The notes beneath the pieces were generated by a model. That model had not been told where the DNA came from and did not search any database. It saw nothing but the letters and a program-made list of their open reading frames with translations. Below are positions 5,853-11,910 of a stretch of 11,910 nt of DNA, one piece after another. Both the position numbers and the translations under genes were made by a program. Origin of the DNA: a bacterium (lineage in GTDB: Bacteria; Pseudomonadota; Gammaproteobacteria; Burkholderiales; Methylophilaceae); NCBI GenBank assembly GCA_027310505.1, contig DAIDAS010000319.1, forward strand, positions 1 through 11,910, in the 5' to 3' direction. Numbering within the stretch: position 1 is the first letter of the stretch; each line of letters begins with the position of its first letter.

Positions 5853-7678
5853 TGCTACGCACCCTGTTCCTGTTGTTTTTCCTGATCACCACACCCGCGT
5901 TTGCCGGTGGCACCTCTACCAACAGCCTCGGCAGCCTGTTTGAGGATTCCGCTGAAGCGGGGTTTTTGCAACCAGACCAGGCTTTCAAACTCTCCGTCAG
6001 CATCCAGGACAAGCAGACGCTGCGCGCCAGTCTCGATGTGGCACCCGGCCATTATCTTTACCGCGACAAAATCAGCTTCAAGCTGAAAGAAGGTTCGACC
6101 AGCCGCATCGCGGGCGTGGATCTGCCCAAGGGCGAGGCCAAACACGATGCCAATTTCGGCGATACCGAGGTATATCACCGGAGCATCGACGCCGTCATCA
6201 GGTTGCAGCATGCAGGGCCGCCACCGGCCACGATCACCTTGCTGGCGTCCTATCAAGGATGCAGTGAAAAAGGGCTATGTTACGCGCCAATCAAGAAAAC
6301 GCTGGAGATCTCGCTACAGACCGCCACTCAAGGCGTGACTGCACCAGCCGAGCAGGATGACGTAAAAGCGCTGCTGCAAGGTGGTCAGCTGTGGCTGATC
6401 GCTGCTGGATTTTTTGGCTTCGGATTGTTGCTATCGTTCACACCCTGCGTATTTCCCATGATCCCCATCCTGTCCGGCATCATCGTGGGGCAGGGCGCAC
6501 ATCCGACCCGCATACATGCATTCAACCTGTCGCTGGCCTACACCCTCGGCATGGCCTTGGCCTATACACTGGCCGGTGTGGCCGCAGGACTCTCCGGGCA
6601 TCTCATCAGTTCGGCATTGCAAAACCCGTGGGCACTGGGTTTCGGCGCGTTCATATTCGTGCTACGGGCGCTCTCCATGTTCGGCTTTTATGAACTGCAA
6701 CTGCCCAGCGGGCTGGAAAGCGGTATGGTCAAAGTCACCAATCGCATCAAGGGCGGACGTTTTACGGGCGTATTCGTCATGGGGGCGCTATCGGCGCTGA
6801 TCGTCAGCCCCTGCGTTGCCGCGCCTCTGGCGGGGGCACTGCTTTATATCGGGCAGACCCACGACGTGGTGCTGGGCGGAGTCGCCCTGTTTTCCCTCTC
6901 CATCGGCATGGGGGTACCGCTGCTGTTGGTCGGCGCTTCTGCTGGCGCATTGCTGCCGAAAGCCGGCGCCTGGATGAACGCGGTACGCAATTTCTTCGGT
7001 GTACTCATGCTGGGCATGGCTATCTGGCTGGTCGGCCCGGTGATCCCGCCCATGCTGCAAATGGGCTTGTATGCAGCACTGATGATTGTTTCCGCCATCT
7101 ACCTGCGCGCGCTGGACAGCCTGCCGCACCACGCGGGCCATTGGGCAAAGCTTTGGAAAGGTGTAGGCATCATTCTGCTGGTGTATGGGGCGGCATTGCT
7201 GCTGGGAGCCCTGGCAGGCAGCAAGAACCCGTTGCAACCACTGGCCGGCTTGCGCGCCACGGCGACAGCCGAGACAACACCCGCGCTGCCGTTTCAGCTT
7301 GTCAAGAATGTCAGTGATCTGGACACGGCCCTGGCGCAAGCCAAAGGCAAATATGTCATGCTCGATTTCTATGCAGACTGGTGTGTTTCATGCAAGGAAT
7401 ACGAACAGAACACTTTCCGTGACCCACGTGTGCAGAAGCTGCTCAAAAATGCCGTGCTGCTGCAGGCAGACGTGACGCAGAACACGGCGGAAGATGATGC
7501 GCTACTCAAGCGCTTTACCCTGTTCGGCCCGCCCGGCATCATCTTTTTCGACCAACAGGGACGCGAAGTGGCCCCCCTCAAGGTAGTAGGCTATCAGGAT
7601 GCAAACAGGTTTCTGGTCAGCCTCAACGGGCTCTATGCTTCCAAGGCAGGCGAATGCGCAGCCGCAACCGCCTGCTGA
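5852..7678 (+). CDS. dsbD: Thiol:disulfide interchange protein DsbD
   Basis: DsbD moves electrons from cytoplasmic thioredoxin across the inner membrane to periplasmic partners such as DsbC and CcmG/TlpA-like proteins. All three domains are present in 608 residues. A signal peptide (1-18, ending TPAFA) leads to the periplasmic N-terminal domain, with redox cysteines 137 and 143 in YQGCSEKGLCYAP. The eight-helix membrane core (about 180-455) has cysteine 199 in FTPCVFPMIP and cysteine 321 in VSPCVAAPLAG. The C-terminal thioredoxin domain (about 480-595) has the motif CVSC at 511-514. Two further cysteines, 602 and 608, sit in the last seven residues and are not part of the standard relay. The start overlaps the cutA stop, and the 3' end overlaps the tlpA-like gene by 25 bases. 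Confidence 0.98.
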   Translation: MLRTLFLLFFLITTPAFAGGTSTNSLGSLFEDSAEAGFLQPDQAFKLSVSIQDKQTLRASLDVAPGHYLYRDKISFKLKEGSTSRIAGVDLPKGEAKHDANFGDTEVYHRSIDAVIRLQHAGPPPATITLLASYQGCSEKGLCYAPIKKTLEISLQTATQGVTAPAEQDDVKALLQGGQLWLIAAGFFGFGLLLSFTPCVFPMIPILSGIIVGQGAHPTRIHAFNLSLAYTLGMALAYTLAGVAAGLSGHLISSALQNPWALGFGAFIFVLRALSMFGFYELQLPSGLESGMVKVTNRIKGGRFTGVFVMGALSALIVSPCVAAPLAGALLYIGQTHDVVLGGVALFSLSIGMGVPLLLVGASAGALLPKAGAWMNAVRNFFGVLMLGMAIWLVGPVIPPMLQMGLYAALMIVSAIYLRALDSLPHHAGHWAKLWKGVGIILLVYGAALLLGALAGSKNPLQPLAGLRATATAETTPALPFQLVKNVSDLDTALAQAKGKYVMLDFYADWCVSCKEYEQNTFRDPRVQKLLKNAVLLQADVTQNTAEDDALLKRFTLFGPPGIIFFDQQGREVAPLKVVGYQDANRFLVSLNGLYASKAGECAAATAC

Positions 7679-8184
7679 TCATGCTTGTTGGCGCGGCAAT
7701 GGCTTTTGTTGCCGTGCTTGTGGCCGCCGTAATGCATTTCGCACAACCAGCCCAGAAGGAATCCATCACCAACAGCCTGTTTGCTGCAAAATTCACTGAT
7801 GCTCAAGGAAAGATTCAGCCTCTGGGGCAATGGAGGAACCACGTCATCATCGTCAATTTCTGGGCGACCTGGTGCCCGCCATGCCGCGATGAAATGCCGG
7901 AATTGTCAGCGCTACAGAACAAATACCGCGCACGCGGCGTAGTCGTGCTGGGGATTTCCACCGATGATGCTGCCAAAGTGCAGCAGTTTGCACAAGAATC
8001 CCCGGTCACCTACCCGCTGCTTGTTGGCGACGCAGAAGCCATGAACCTGGCTACGGCCATGGGCAATGATCGGGATGTCCTGCCTTATACCGTCGTGCTC
8101 AGACGAGATGGCAGCATTGCCGCAACCCATTTGGGCCGCATCGAAAGAGAGACGTTGGAAAGCGTGCTTTCACCATTGCTGTAA
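7654..8184 (+). CDS. TlpA/ResA-like membrane-anchored thioredoxin
   Basis: This 176-residue protein has an N-terminal membrane anchor (about residues 7-27, preceded by arginines, so the rest faces the periplasm) and an AhpC-TSA/TlpA-type thioredoxin fold. The active site is WCPPC (Cys74 and Cys77) within IVNFWATWCPPCRDEMPEL, and the likely cis-proline is Pro144 in DVLPYTVVL. VVVLGISTDD is the typical strand of the family. Such proteins reduce disulfides in apocytochrome c or other periplasmic targets and receive electrons from DsbD or CcdA. The gene begins inside the end of dsbD (25-base overlap, AGG before the ATG), which strongly suggests the DsbD product is its reductant. Whether it acts in cytochrome c maturation like CcmG/ResA or in another thiol pathway cannot be decided here. 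Confidence 0.93.
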   Translation: MRSRNRLLIMLVGAAMAFVAVLVAAVMHFAQPAQKESITNSLFAAKFTDAQGKIQPLGQWRNHVIIVNFWATWCPPCRDEMPELSALQNKYRARGVVVLGISTDDAAKVQQFAQESPVTYPLLVGDAEAMNLATAMGNDRDVLPYTVVLRRDGSIAATHLGRIERETLESVLSPLL

Positions 8185-8292
8185 CCGTATGAAATAACTG
8201 GAATTTCGTCAAACTCCCGCGAATCTGCTGGACAATATCCATTAAATTGCGGCAAACTTGCGCTTCTCTCCGGCAACGGAAACGATACGAAT
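8185..8292 (+). other. Intergenic gap before aroQ, weak promoter candidate
   Basis: This 108-base gap is AT-richer than its surroundings and is the only sizeable one in the plus-strand series after cutA. It holds TGGACA at 8229-8234, five of six matches to a -35 box, but no good -10 at 16-18 bases from it. A TTAAAT at 8242-8247 resembles the -10 elements elsewhere in the window. I see no terminator hairpin. A promoter for aroQ-accB-accC-prmA here is plausible but not pinpointed. Confidence 0.3.
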
Positions 8293-8745
8293 ATGGCTGA
8301 AAACAAGACAATCCTTGTATTGCACGGCCCCAACCTGAACCTGCTCGGCATGCGTGAACCGGAACACTACGGTAGCGTAACACTCGCCGGAATCAACCAG
8401 CACCTGACCGAACGCGCGCAAGCTGCGGGGGTCGCGCTGGAGACATTCCAGAGCAACAGCGAGGCCGAACTGGTAAGCAAAGTGCAATCACTGATCACCC
8501 ACAAAGTCGATTTCGTCATCATCAACCCTGCTGCCTTCACCCATACATCGGTCGCATTGCGCGACGCGCTGGCTGCAGTCAAGGTGCCGTTCGTCGAAGT
8601 ACATCTTTCCAACGTCCACGCCCGCGAGGCTTTCCGCCACCACTCCTATTTCTCCGACATCGCCGTCGGGGTGATCTGCGGGCTGGGTGCGCAAGGTTAC
8701 GCTCTGGCGCTGGATTACGCACTCAACACTAGAAATAAAGCCTAG
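8293..8745 (+). CDS. aroQ: 3-dehydroquinate dehydratase, type II
   Basis: AroQ converts 3-dehydroquinate to 3-dehydroshikimate in the shikimate pathway to aromatic amino acids. The 150-residue length is that of the dodecameric type II enzyme, not the unrelated type I AroD. Diagnostic segments are [18 protein letters not shown], with the catalytic Tyr26 and the mobile-lid Arg21; [17 protein letters not shown], with Asn78; and [17 protein letters not shown], with the general-acid His104. A modest GGA-type ribosome site lies about nine bases before the ATG. It is separated from accB by 14 bases. The aroQ-accB-accC order is widely conserved in proteobacteria such as Pseudomonas. Confidence 0.98.
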   Translation: MAENKTILVLHGPNLNLLGMREPEHYGSVTLAGINQHLTERAQAAGVALETFQSNSEAELVSKVQSLITHKVDFVIINPAAFTHTSVALRDALAAVKVPFVEVHLSNVHAREAFRHHSYFSDIAVGVICGLGAQGYALALDYALNTRNKA

Positions 8746-8747
8746 TC

Positions 8748-8753
8748 AGAGGA
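8748..8753 (+). promoter_or_regulatory. Ribosome binding site of accB
   Basis: AGAGGA lies six bases before the accB ATG at 8760 and supports that start. It is one of the few strong Shine-Dalgarno sites in the window, where most genes instead overlap the one before. Confidence 0.8.
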
Positions 8754-8759
8754 TATCTC

Positions 8760-9215
8760 ATGGATCTGCGCAAACTCAAAAAACTGATCGACCTGGTCGA
8801 AGAATCCGGCATCTCGGAGCTGGAACTGACCGAAGGGGAAGAAAAGGTACGCATCAGCCGCCAACCCGCTGGCGGCCAGATGCAGTTCGCACCGACTTAC
8901 ATGGCGCAACCCATGATGCAAGCCGCACCCGCTGCAGCAGTGGCCACTCCGGCTGCCGAAGCCGCCGCACCAGCCATTGACGGCCACGTGGTCAAATCAC
9001 CCATGGTCGGCACCTTCTACCGCTCGCCGTCACCGGATGCCAAGCCTTTTGTCGAAGTTGGCGGCAGCATTTCCGCCGGCGACACGCTGTGCATCATCGA
9101 GGCCATGAAGCTGCTCAACGAAATTGAAGCTGACCAGGGCGGCGTCATCAAGGCCATCCTGGTAGAGAACGGCCAGCCAGTGGAATACGGCGAACCGCTC
9201 TTCATCATCGGCTAA
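8760..9215 (+). CDS. accB: Biotin carboxyl carrier protein of acetyl-CoA carboxylase
   Basis: AccB carries the biotin that shuttles carboxylate between biotin carboxylase (AccC) and the carboxyltransferase in malonyl-CoA formation. In 151 residues it shows an N-terminal helical region ([23 protein letters not shown]), a flexible Ala/Pro-rich linker (about 50-75) and a C-terminal biotinyl domain. That domain contains [13 protein letters not shown], the protruding-thumb loop typical of bacterial AccB, and [14 protein letters not shown], in which Lys117 is the biotinylation site. It lies between aroQ and accC with a strong ribosome binding site; accC follows 15 bases later. AccA and AccD are not in the window, as is usual. 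Confidence 0.98.
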   Translation: MDLRKLKKLIDLVEESGISELELTEGEEKVRISRQPAGGQMQFAPTYMAQPMMQAAPAAAVATPAAEAAAPAIDGHVVKSPMVGTFYRSPSPDAKPFVEVGGSISAGDTLCIIEAMKLLNEIEADQGGVIKAILVENGQPVEYGEPLFIIG

Positions 9216-9216
9216 C

Positions 9217-9224
9217 AAGAGGGG
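9217..9224 (+). promoter_or_regulatory. Ribosome binding site of accC
   Basis: AAGAGGGG lies six bases before the accC ATG at 9231 and fixes that start. It occupies most of the 15-base gap after accB. Confidence 0.8.
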
Positions 9225-9230
9225 TTTCCC

Positions 9231-10580
9231 ATGTTTGAGAAAGTCCTCATCGCCAACCGGGGCGAAATTGCCCTGCGTGTCCAGCGCGCCTGCCGCGAGC
9301 TGGGAATCAAGACCGTCGCCGTACACTCCGAGGCCGACCGCGAAGCCAAATACGTCAAGCTGGCTGACGAGTCGGTCTGTATCGGTCCCGCCCCCTCCGG
9401 CCAAAGCTACCTGAACATTCCCGCGGTCATCAGCGCAGCAGAAGTAACCGATGCGGAAGCCATCCATCCCGGCTATGGTTTCCTGTCGGAAAACGCCGAT
9501 TTCGCCGAGCGCGTGGAGCAGAGCGGTTTCGTGTTCATCGGCCCGCGCGCCGAAACCATCCGCCTGATGGGTGACAAGGTCAGCGCCAAAGATGCCATGA
9601 AGAAAGCTGGGGTACCCTGCGTACCGGGTTCTGACGGCGCCTTGGGCGACGATCCTGACGAAACACTGCGCATGGCCAAACAGATCGGCTACCCGGTCAT
9701 CATCAAGGCGGCAGGCGGCGGCGGCGGGCGAGGCATGCGCGTCGTGCACACAGAAGCGGCGCTGCTCAACTCGGTCAACATGACCAAGGCCGAAGCCCAG
9801 GCAGCTTTTGGCAACCCCATGGTGTACATGGAAAAATTCCTCACCCAGCCGCGCCATATCGAGATCCAGGTGCTGGCTGACGAGCACGGCAATGCCGTAT
9901 ACCTAGGCGAGCGTGATTGCTCCATGCAGCGCCGCCACCAAAAGGTCCTTGAAGAAGCACCTGCACCCGGGATCGATCGCAAACTGATCGCTGCGATCGG
10001 CGAACGCTGCGCCGAAGCCTGTCGCACCATTGGCTATCGCGGTGCCGGCACTTTTGAATTCCTGTACGAAAACAACGAGTTCTATTTCATTGAAATGAAC
10101 ACACGCGTTCAGGTCGAACACCCCGTCACCGAGCAGATCACAGGCATCGATATCGTGCAAACCCAGCTGCTGGTTGCCGCCGGAAAGAAACTGCCGTTCA
10201 AGCAGAAAGACATTCAGTTGCGCGGCCACTCTGTTGAATGCCGCATCAATGCTGAGGATTCGCACACCTTCGTGCCGTCCCCGGGTCGCATTACCGGCTT
10301 TCACATGCCAGGCGGCCCCGGTGTACGCGTCGACACCCATGCCTATCATAATTACATGGTGCCACCGCACTATGACTCAATGATCGGCAAGCTCATCACC
10401 TATGGCGACACCCGTGAGCAGGCCATCGCCCGCATGCGTATCGCGCTGTCAGAAATGGTGGTGGAGGGCATCAAGACCAATATTCCACTGCACGTCGAGC
10501 TGATGAATGATGCCGCATTTCACCAAGGCGGTACCAGCATTCATTACCTGGAAAACAAGCTCGGCATTGCGTCCAAATAA
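9231..10580 (+). CDS. accC: Biotin carboxylase subunit of acetyl-CoA carboxylase
   Basis: AccC uses ATP and bicarbonate to carboxylate the biotin on AccB. The 449-residue product matches the length of the E. coli enzyme, and its key residues fall at the same numbers: Lys116, Lys159, the glycine-rich ATP-grasp loop at 162-168 (AGGGGGRGM), and the catalytic Glu288, Asn290 and Arg292 in [14 protein letters not shown]. The N-terminal domain ([14 protein letters not shown]), the ATP-grasp centre and the C-terminal domain ([12 protein letters not shown]) are all complete. It is a single-subunit biotin carboxylase rather than a fused pyruvate or propionyl-CoA carboxylase chain, as its length and neighbouring accB show. 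The stop overlaps the prmA start as TAATG. Confidence 0.99.
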   Translation: MFEKVLIANRGEIALRVQRACRELGIKTVAVHSEADREAKYVKLADESVCIGPAPSGQSYLNIPAVISAAEVTDAEAIHPGYGFLSENADFAERVEQSGFVFIGPRAETIRLMGDKVSAKDAMKKAGVPCVPGSDGALGDDPDETLRMAKQIGYPVIIKAAGGGGGRGMRVVHTEAALLNSVNMTKAEAQAAFGNPMVYMEKFLTQPRHIEIQVLADEHGNAVYLGERDCSMQRRHQKVLEEAPAPGIDRKLIAAIGERCAEACRTIGYRGAGTFEFLYENNEFYFIEMNTRVQVEHPVTEQITGIDIVQTQLLVAAGKKLPFKQKDIQLRGHSVECRINAEDSHTFVPSPGRITGFHMPGGPGVRVDTHAYHNYMVPPHYDSMIGKLITYGDTREQAIARMRIALSEMVVEGIKTNIPLHVELMNDAAFHQGGTSIHYLENKLGIASK

Positions 10581-11470
10581 TGGCCTGGCAGTCGCTTAAA
10601 ATCCAGGCCGGGGAGGAAACCGCCGAAGTTTTGAGCGATGCGCTCATGGATCTTGGCGCACTCTCGGCAAGCATCGAAGATGCCGACGCCCAGACCGAGG
10701 ACGAACAACCGATCTTCGGCGAGCCGGGAGAACCACCACCCGGCATGTGGCAACACAATGTCGTCAGCGCCCTGTTCAACGATGATGCGGATATGGACAA
10801 GGTCATGTCCGCACTGACCGAGTCCACCGGGCTCAGCAACCTTGCCTACATTGTAGAAACCGTTGCCGAGCAGGACTGGGTGCGCGCCACCCAGTCACAG
10901 TTCGACCCGATACGTATCAGAGACGACTTGTGGATCGTGCCCTCTTGGCATGTGGCACCCAACCCGGACGCGCTGAACATCGTGCTCGATCCCGGTCTCG
11001 CTTTCGGCACGGGCAGCCATCCCACCACGCATTTATGTCTGGCATGGCTGGCCGACCACCTGCAGCAGGGTGAAAGCGTGCTCGATTACGGATGCGGCTC
11101 CGGCATACTCGCGATTGCGGCAAAACGTCTGGGAGCCGGCACGGTACTGGGAGTGGATATAGACCCGCAGGCCATGGTCGCCAGCCGCTACAACGCTGAA
11201 AATAACCAGGCCGCCGATGTATCTTTCGTGCTGCCAAACGACATGCCGCCGTTTGAAGCCGACGTGGTAGTTGCCAACATCCTCTCTAGCCCACTCAAAC
11301 TGCTGGCACCAGCCCTGGCCGGACATTGCCGCAAGGGTGGTCGTATCGCGCTCTCTGGCGTTTTGGCAGAGCAAGCGGAAGAAGTGAGCGCCTGCTACAC
11401 AGCCTGGTTTGACATGCACACTCCAGTTTTCATGGAGAACTGGACGCTGCTGACCGGGACAAAACGGTGA
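10580..11470 (+). CDS. prmA: Ribosomal protein L11 methyltransferase
   Basis: PrmA trimethylates ribosomal protein L11 at several amino groups using S-adenosylmethionine. The 296-residue protein has the typical N-terminal L11-recognition domain (about 1-100), then the linker segment DPGLAFGTGSHPTT (137-150), characteristic of PrmA. The class I methyltransferase fold follows, with motif I VLDYGCGSGILAIAA (167-181), the acidic residue of GVDID (Asp193) and VVANILSSPL (230-239) in place of the NPPY motif of other amino-methyltransferases. It starts at the accC stop codon and overlaps the next gene by four bases (GTGA). Coupling of a translation-apparatus modifier to acetyl-CoA carboxylase genes is a common betaproteobacterial order and need not mean a shared function. 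Confidence 0.98.
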   Translation: MAWQSLKIQAGEETAEVLSDALMDLGALSASIEDADAQTEDEQPIFGEPGEPPPGMWQHNVVSALFNDDADMDKVMSALTESTGLSNLAYIVETVAEQDWVRATQSQFDPIRIRDDLWIVPSWHVAPNPDALNIVLDPGLAFGTGSHPTTHLCLAWLADHLQQGESVLDYGCGSGILAIAAKRLGAGTVLGVDIDPQAMVASRYNAENNQAADVSFVLPNDMPPFEADVVVANILSSPLKLLAPALAGHCRKGGRIALSGVLAEQAEEVSACYTAWFDMHTPVFMENWTLLTGTKR

Positions 11471-11910
11471 GCCTTGTCACTACCTGCCCCGAATGCAAAA
11501 CGGCTTTTGTCGTCAAGCCGGAGCACTTGGCAGCACATCGTGGCGATGTGCGTTGCGGCCACTGCCATCACCTCTTCAACGCACTAGCGCATCTGGCAGA
11601 GACTGCGCCAGCAGAAGAGGTTGCACCGCCTGAGCCGATTTTTGAGGCATCGCCCGTCAGCGAACCCACGACTGACACGGTGATTTCAACAGAGCCTGAA
11701 CCCACGCCTCCCGCCTCCGCAGAGACGCCCATGGCAGATGAGGCGCTACCCGCTGTCGATACTACGACGCTGGATTTCGTCCTCGAACCCGAGCCTGAAT
11801 CCAGACCTCCGGAAGATGTCACCTCCATTACAGACGCCGAAAAAACGGCCTACCCGGCCCTGATTGACCCCGACCTAGCTGCCGCGCCGCCTGAGCCTGA
11901 GCCTGAGCCT
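11467..11910 (+). CDS. Zinc-ribbon (MJ0042/DUF3426-type) protein, N-terminal part
   Basis: A GTG at 11467 overlaps the prmA stop, and the frame stays open for 148 codons to the window end, so the gene is truncated by the window only. The first 38 residues form a zinc ribbon with two CxxC knuckles, Cys7/Cys10 (TCPECKTAF) and Cys30/Cys33 (RCGHCHHLFN), matching the MJ0042 family. A long low-complexity acidic, proline-rich segment follows (about 45-148), ending in repeated Pro-Glu. In betaproteobacteria such proteins after prmA usually continue into a membrane helix and a periplasmic DUF3426 domain; that part is beyond the window, so this extension is expectation rather than observation. Function is unknown. 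The GTG start is chosen because it gives the complete ribbon and mirrors the hemX-hemY junction. Confidence 0.85.
   Translation, partial: MSLVTTCPECKTAFVVKPEHLAAHRGDVRCGHCHHLFNALAHLAETAPAEEVAPPEPIFEASPVSEPTTDTVISTEPEPTPPASAETPMADEALPAVDTTTLDFVLEPEPESRPPEDVTSITDAEKTAYPALIDPDLAAAPPEPEPEP
11890..11910 (+). repeat. GAGCCT hexanucleotide repeat (Pro-Glu) at window end
   Basis: CCT is followed by three tandem GAGCCT units, encoding alternating Pro and Glu, and the array may continue past the edge. Changes in copy number would keep the reading frame. It lies in the low-complexity linker of the zinc-ribbon protein; related CCCGAGCCTGAA occurs earlier in the same linker, near 11789. Confidence 0.8.

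Noticed and set aside
8185..8292. Possible small RNA or terminator in the tlpA-aroQ gap
   Set aside because: I found no stable hairpin with a T run and no paired promoter and terminator; the gap is more simply a leader region for aroQ.
9030..9887. 285-codon open frame on the minus strand opposite accB and accC
   Set aside because: The plus strand encodes AccB and AccC with intact catalytic residues; the antisense product resembles no family and is explained by codon bias.
1..11910. A hidden defence, mobile or otherwise novel multi-gene system
   Set aside because: All long genes belong to familiar housekeeping families in a typical betaproteobacterial order. There are no transposases, integrases, toxin-antitoxin pairs, CRISPR repeats or marked composition shifts.

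Overview
The window looks like a chromosomal housekeeping segment of a betaproteobacterium, probably of the Nitrosomonadales type (relatives of Gallionellaceae, Sulfuricella or Methylophilaceae). This placement is inferred from gene order and moderately high GC: a LytTR regulator followed by hemC-hemD-hemX-hemY, and a cutA-dsbD-tlpA-aroQ-accB-accC-prmA-zinc-ribbon series. No species can be named from the sequence alone. Coding density is very high. I saw no tRNA, rRNA, insertion sequence, phage gene or CRISPR array.

Layout. (1) Positions 1-121 are the 3' end of an AlgR/LytTR-type response regulator. (2) Positions 160-4004 are a heme-synthesis operon, hemC-hemD-hemX-hemY. Each gene overlaps the next by 4 to 8 bases, and the operon closes with a symmetrical hairpin at 4028-4054 that can terminate both strands. 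(3) Positions 4073-5521, minus strand, hold fxsA followed by a ferredoxin/FAD/NAD(P)H reductase that converges on the heme operon. (4) From 5535, plus strand, come cutA, dsbD and a TlpA/ResA-like thioredoxin, which overlap one another. After a 108-base gap come aroQ, accB, accC, prmA and the start of a zinc-ribbon (DUF3426-like) protein that runs off the window.

How the genes fit together. HemC and HemD make uroporphyrinogen III, and HemX and HemY are membrane-anchored partners of the heme pathway. DsbD carries reducing power across the inner membrane and probably feeds the adjacent TlpA-like protein, a pairing typical of cytochrome c maturation. AroQ serves the shikimate pathway, AccB and AccC the first step of fatty-acid synthesis, and PrmA methylates ribosomal protein L11. 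All catalytic motifs I checked are intact, and no gene is frameshifted.

I found no convincing new biological system. The most unexplained structure is a pair of identical 11-base near-palindromic repeats exactly 20 bases apart, just upstream of the likely hemC promoter and inside the end of the LytTR gene. Lesser points are the orphan reductase behind fxsA, the 13-base divergent fxsA/cutA gap, recurring TAAAAT elements with no visible -35 box, two extra cysteines at the DsbD C-terminus, and a GAGCCT repeat in the last gene.
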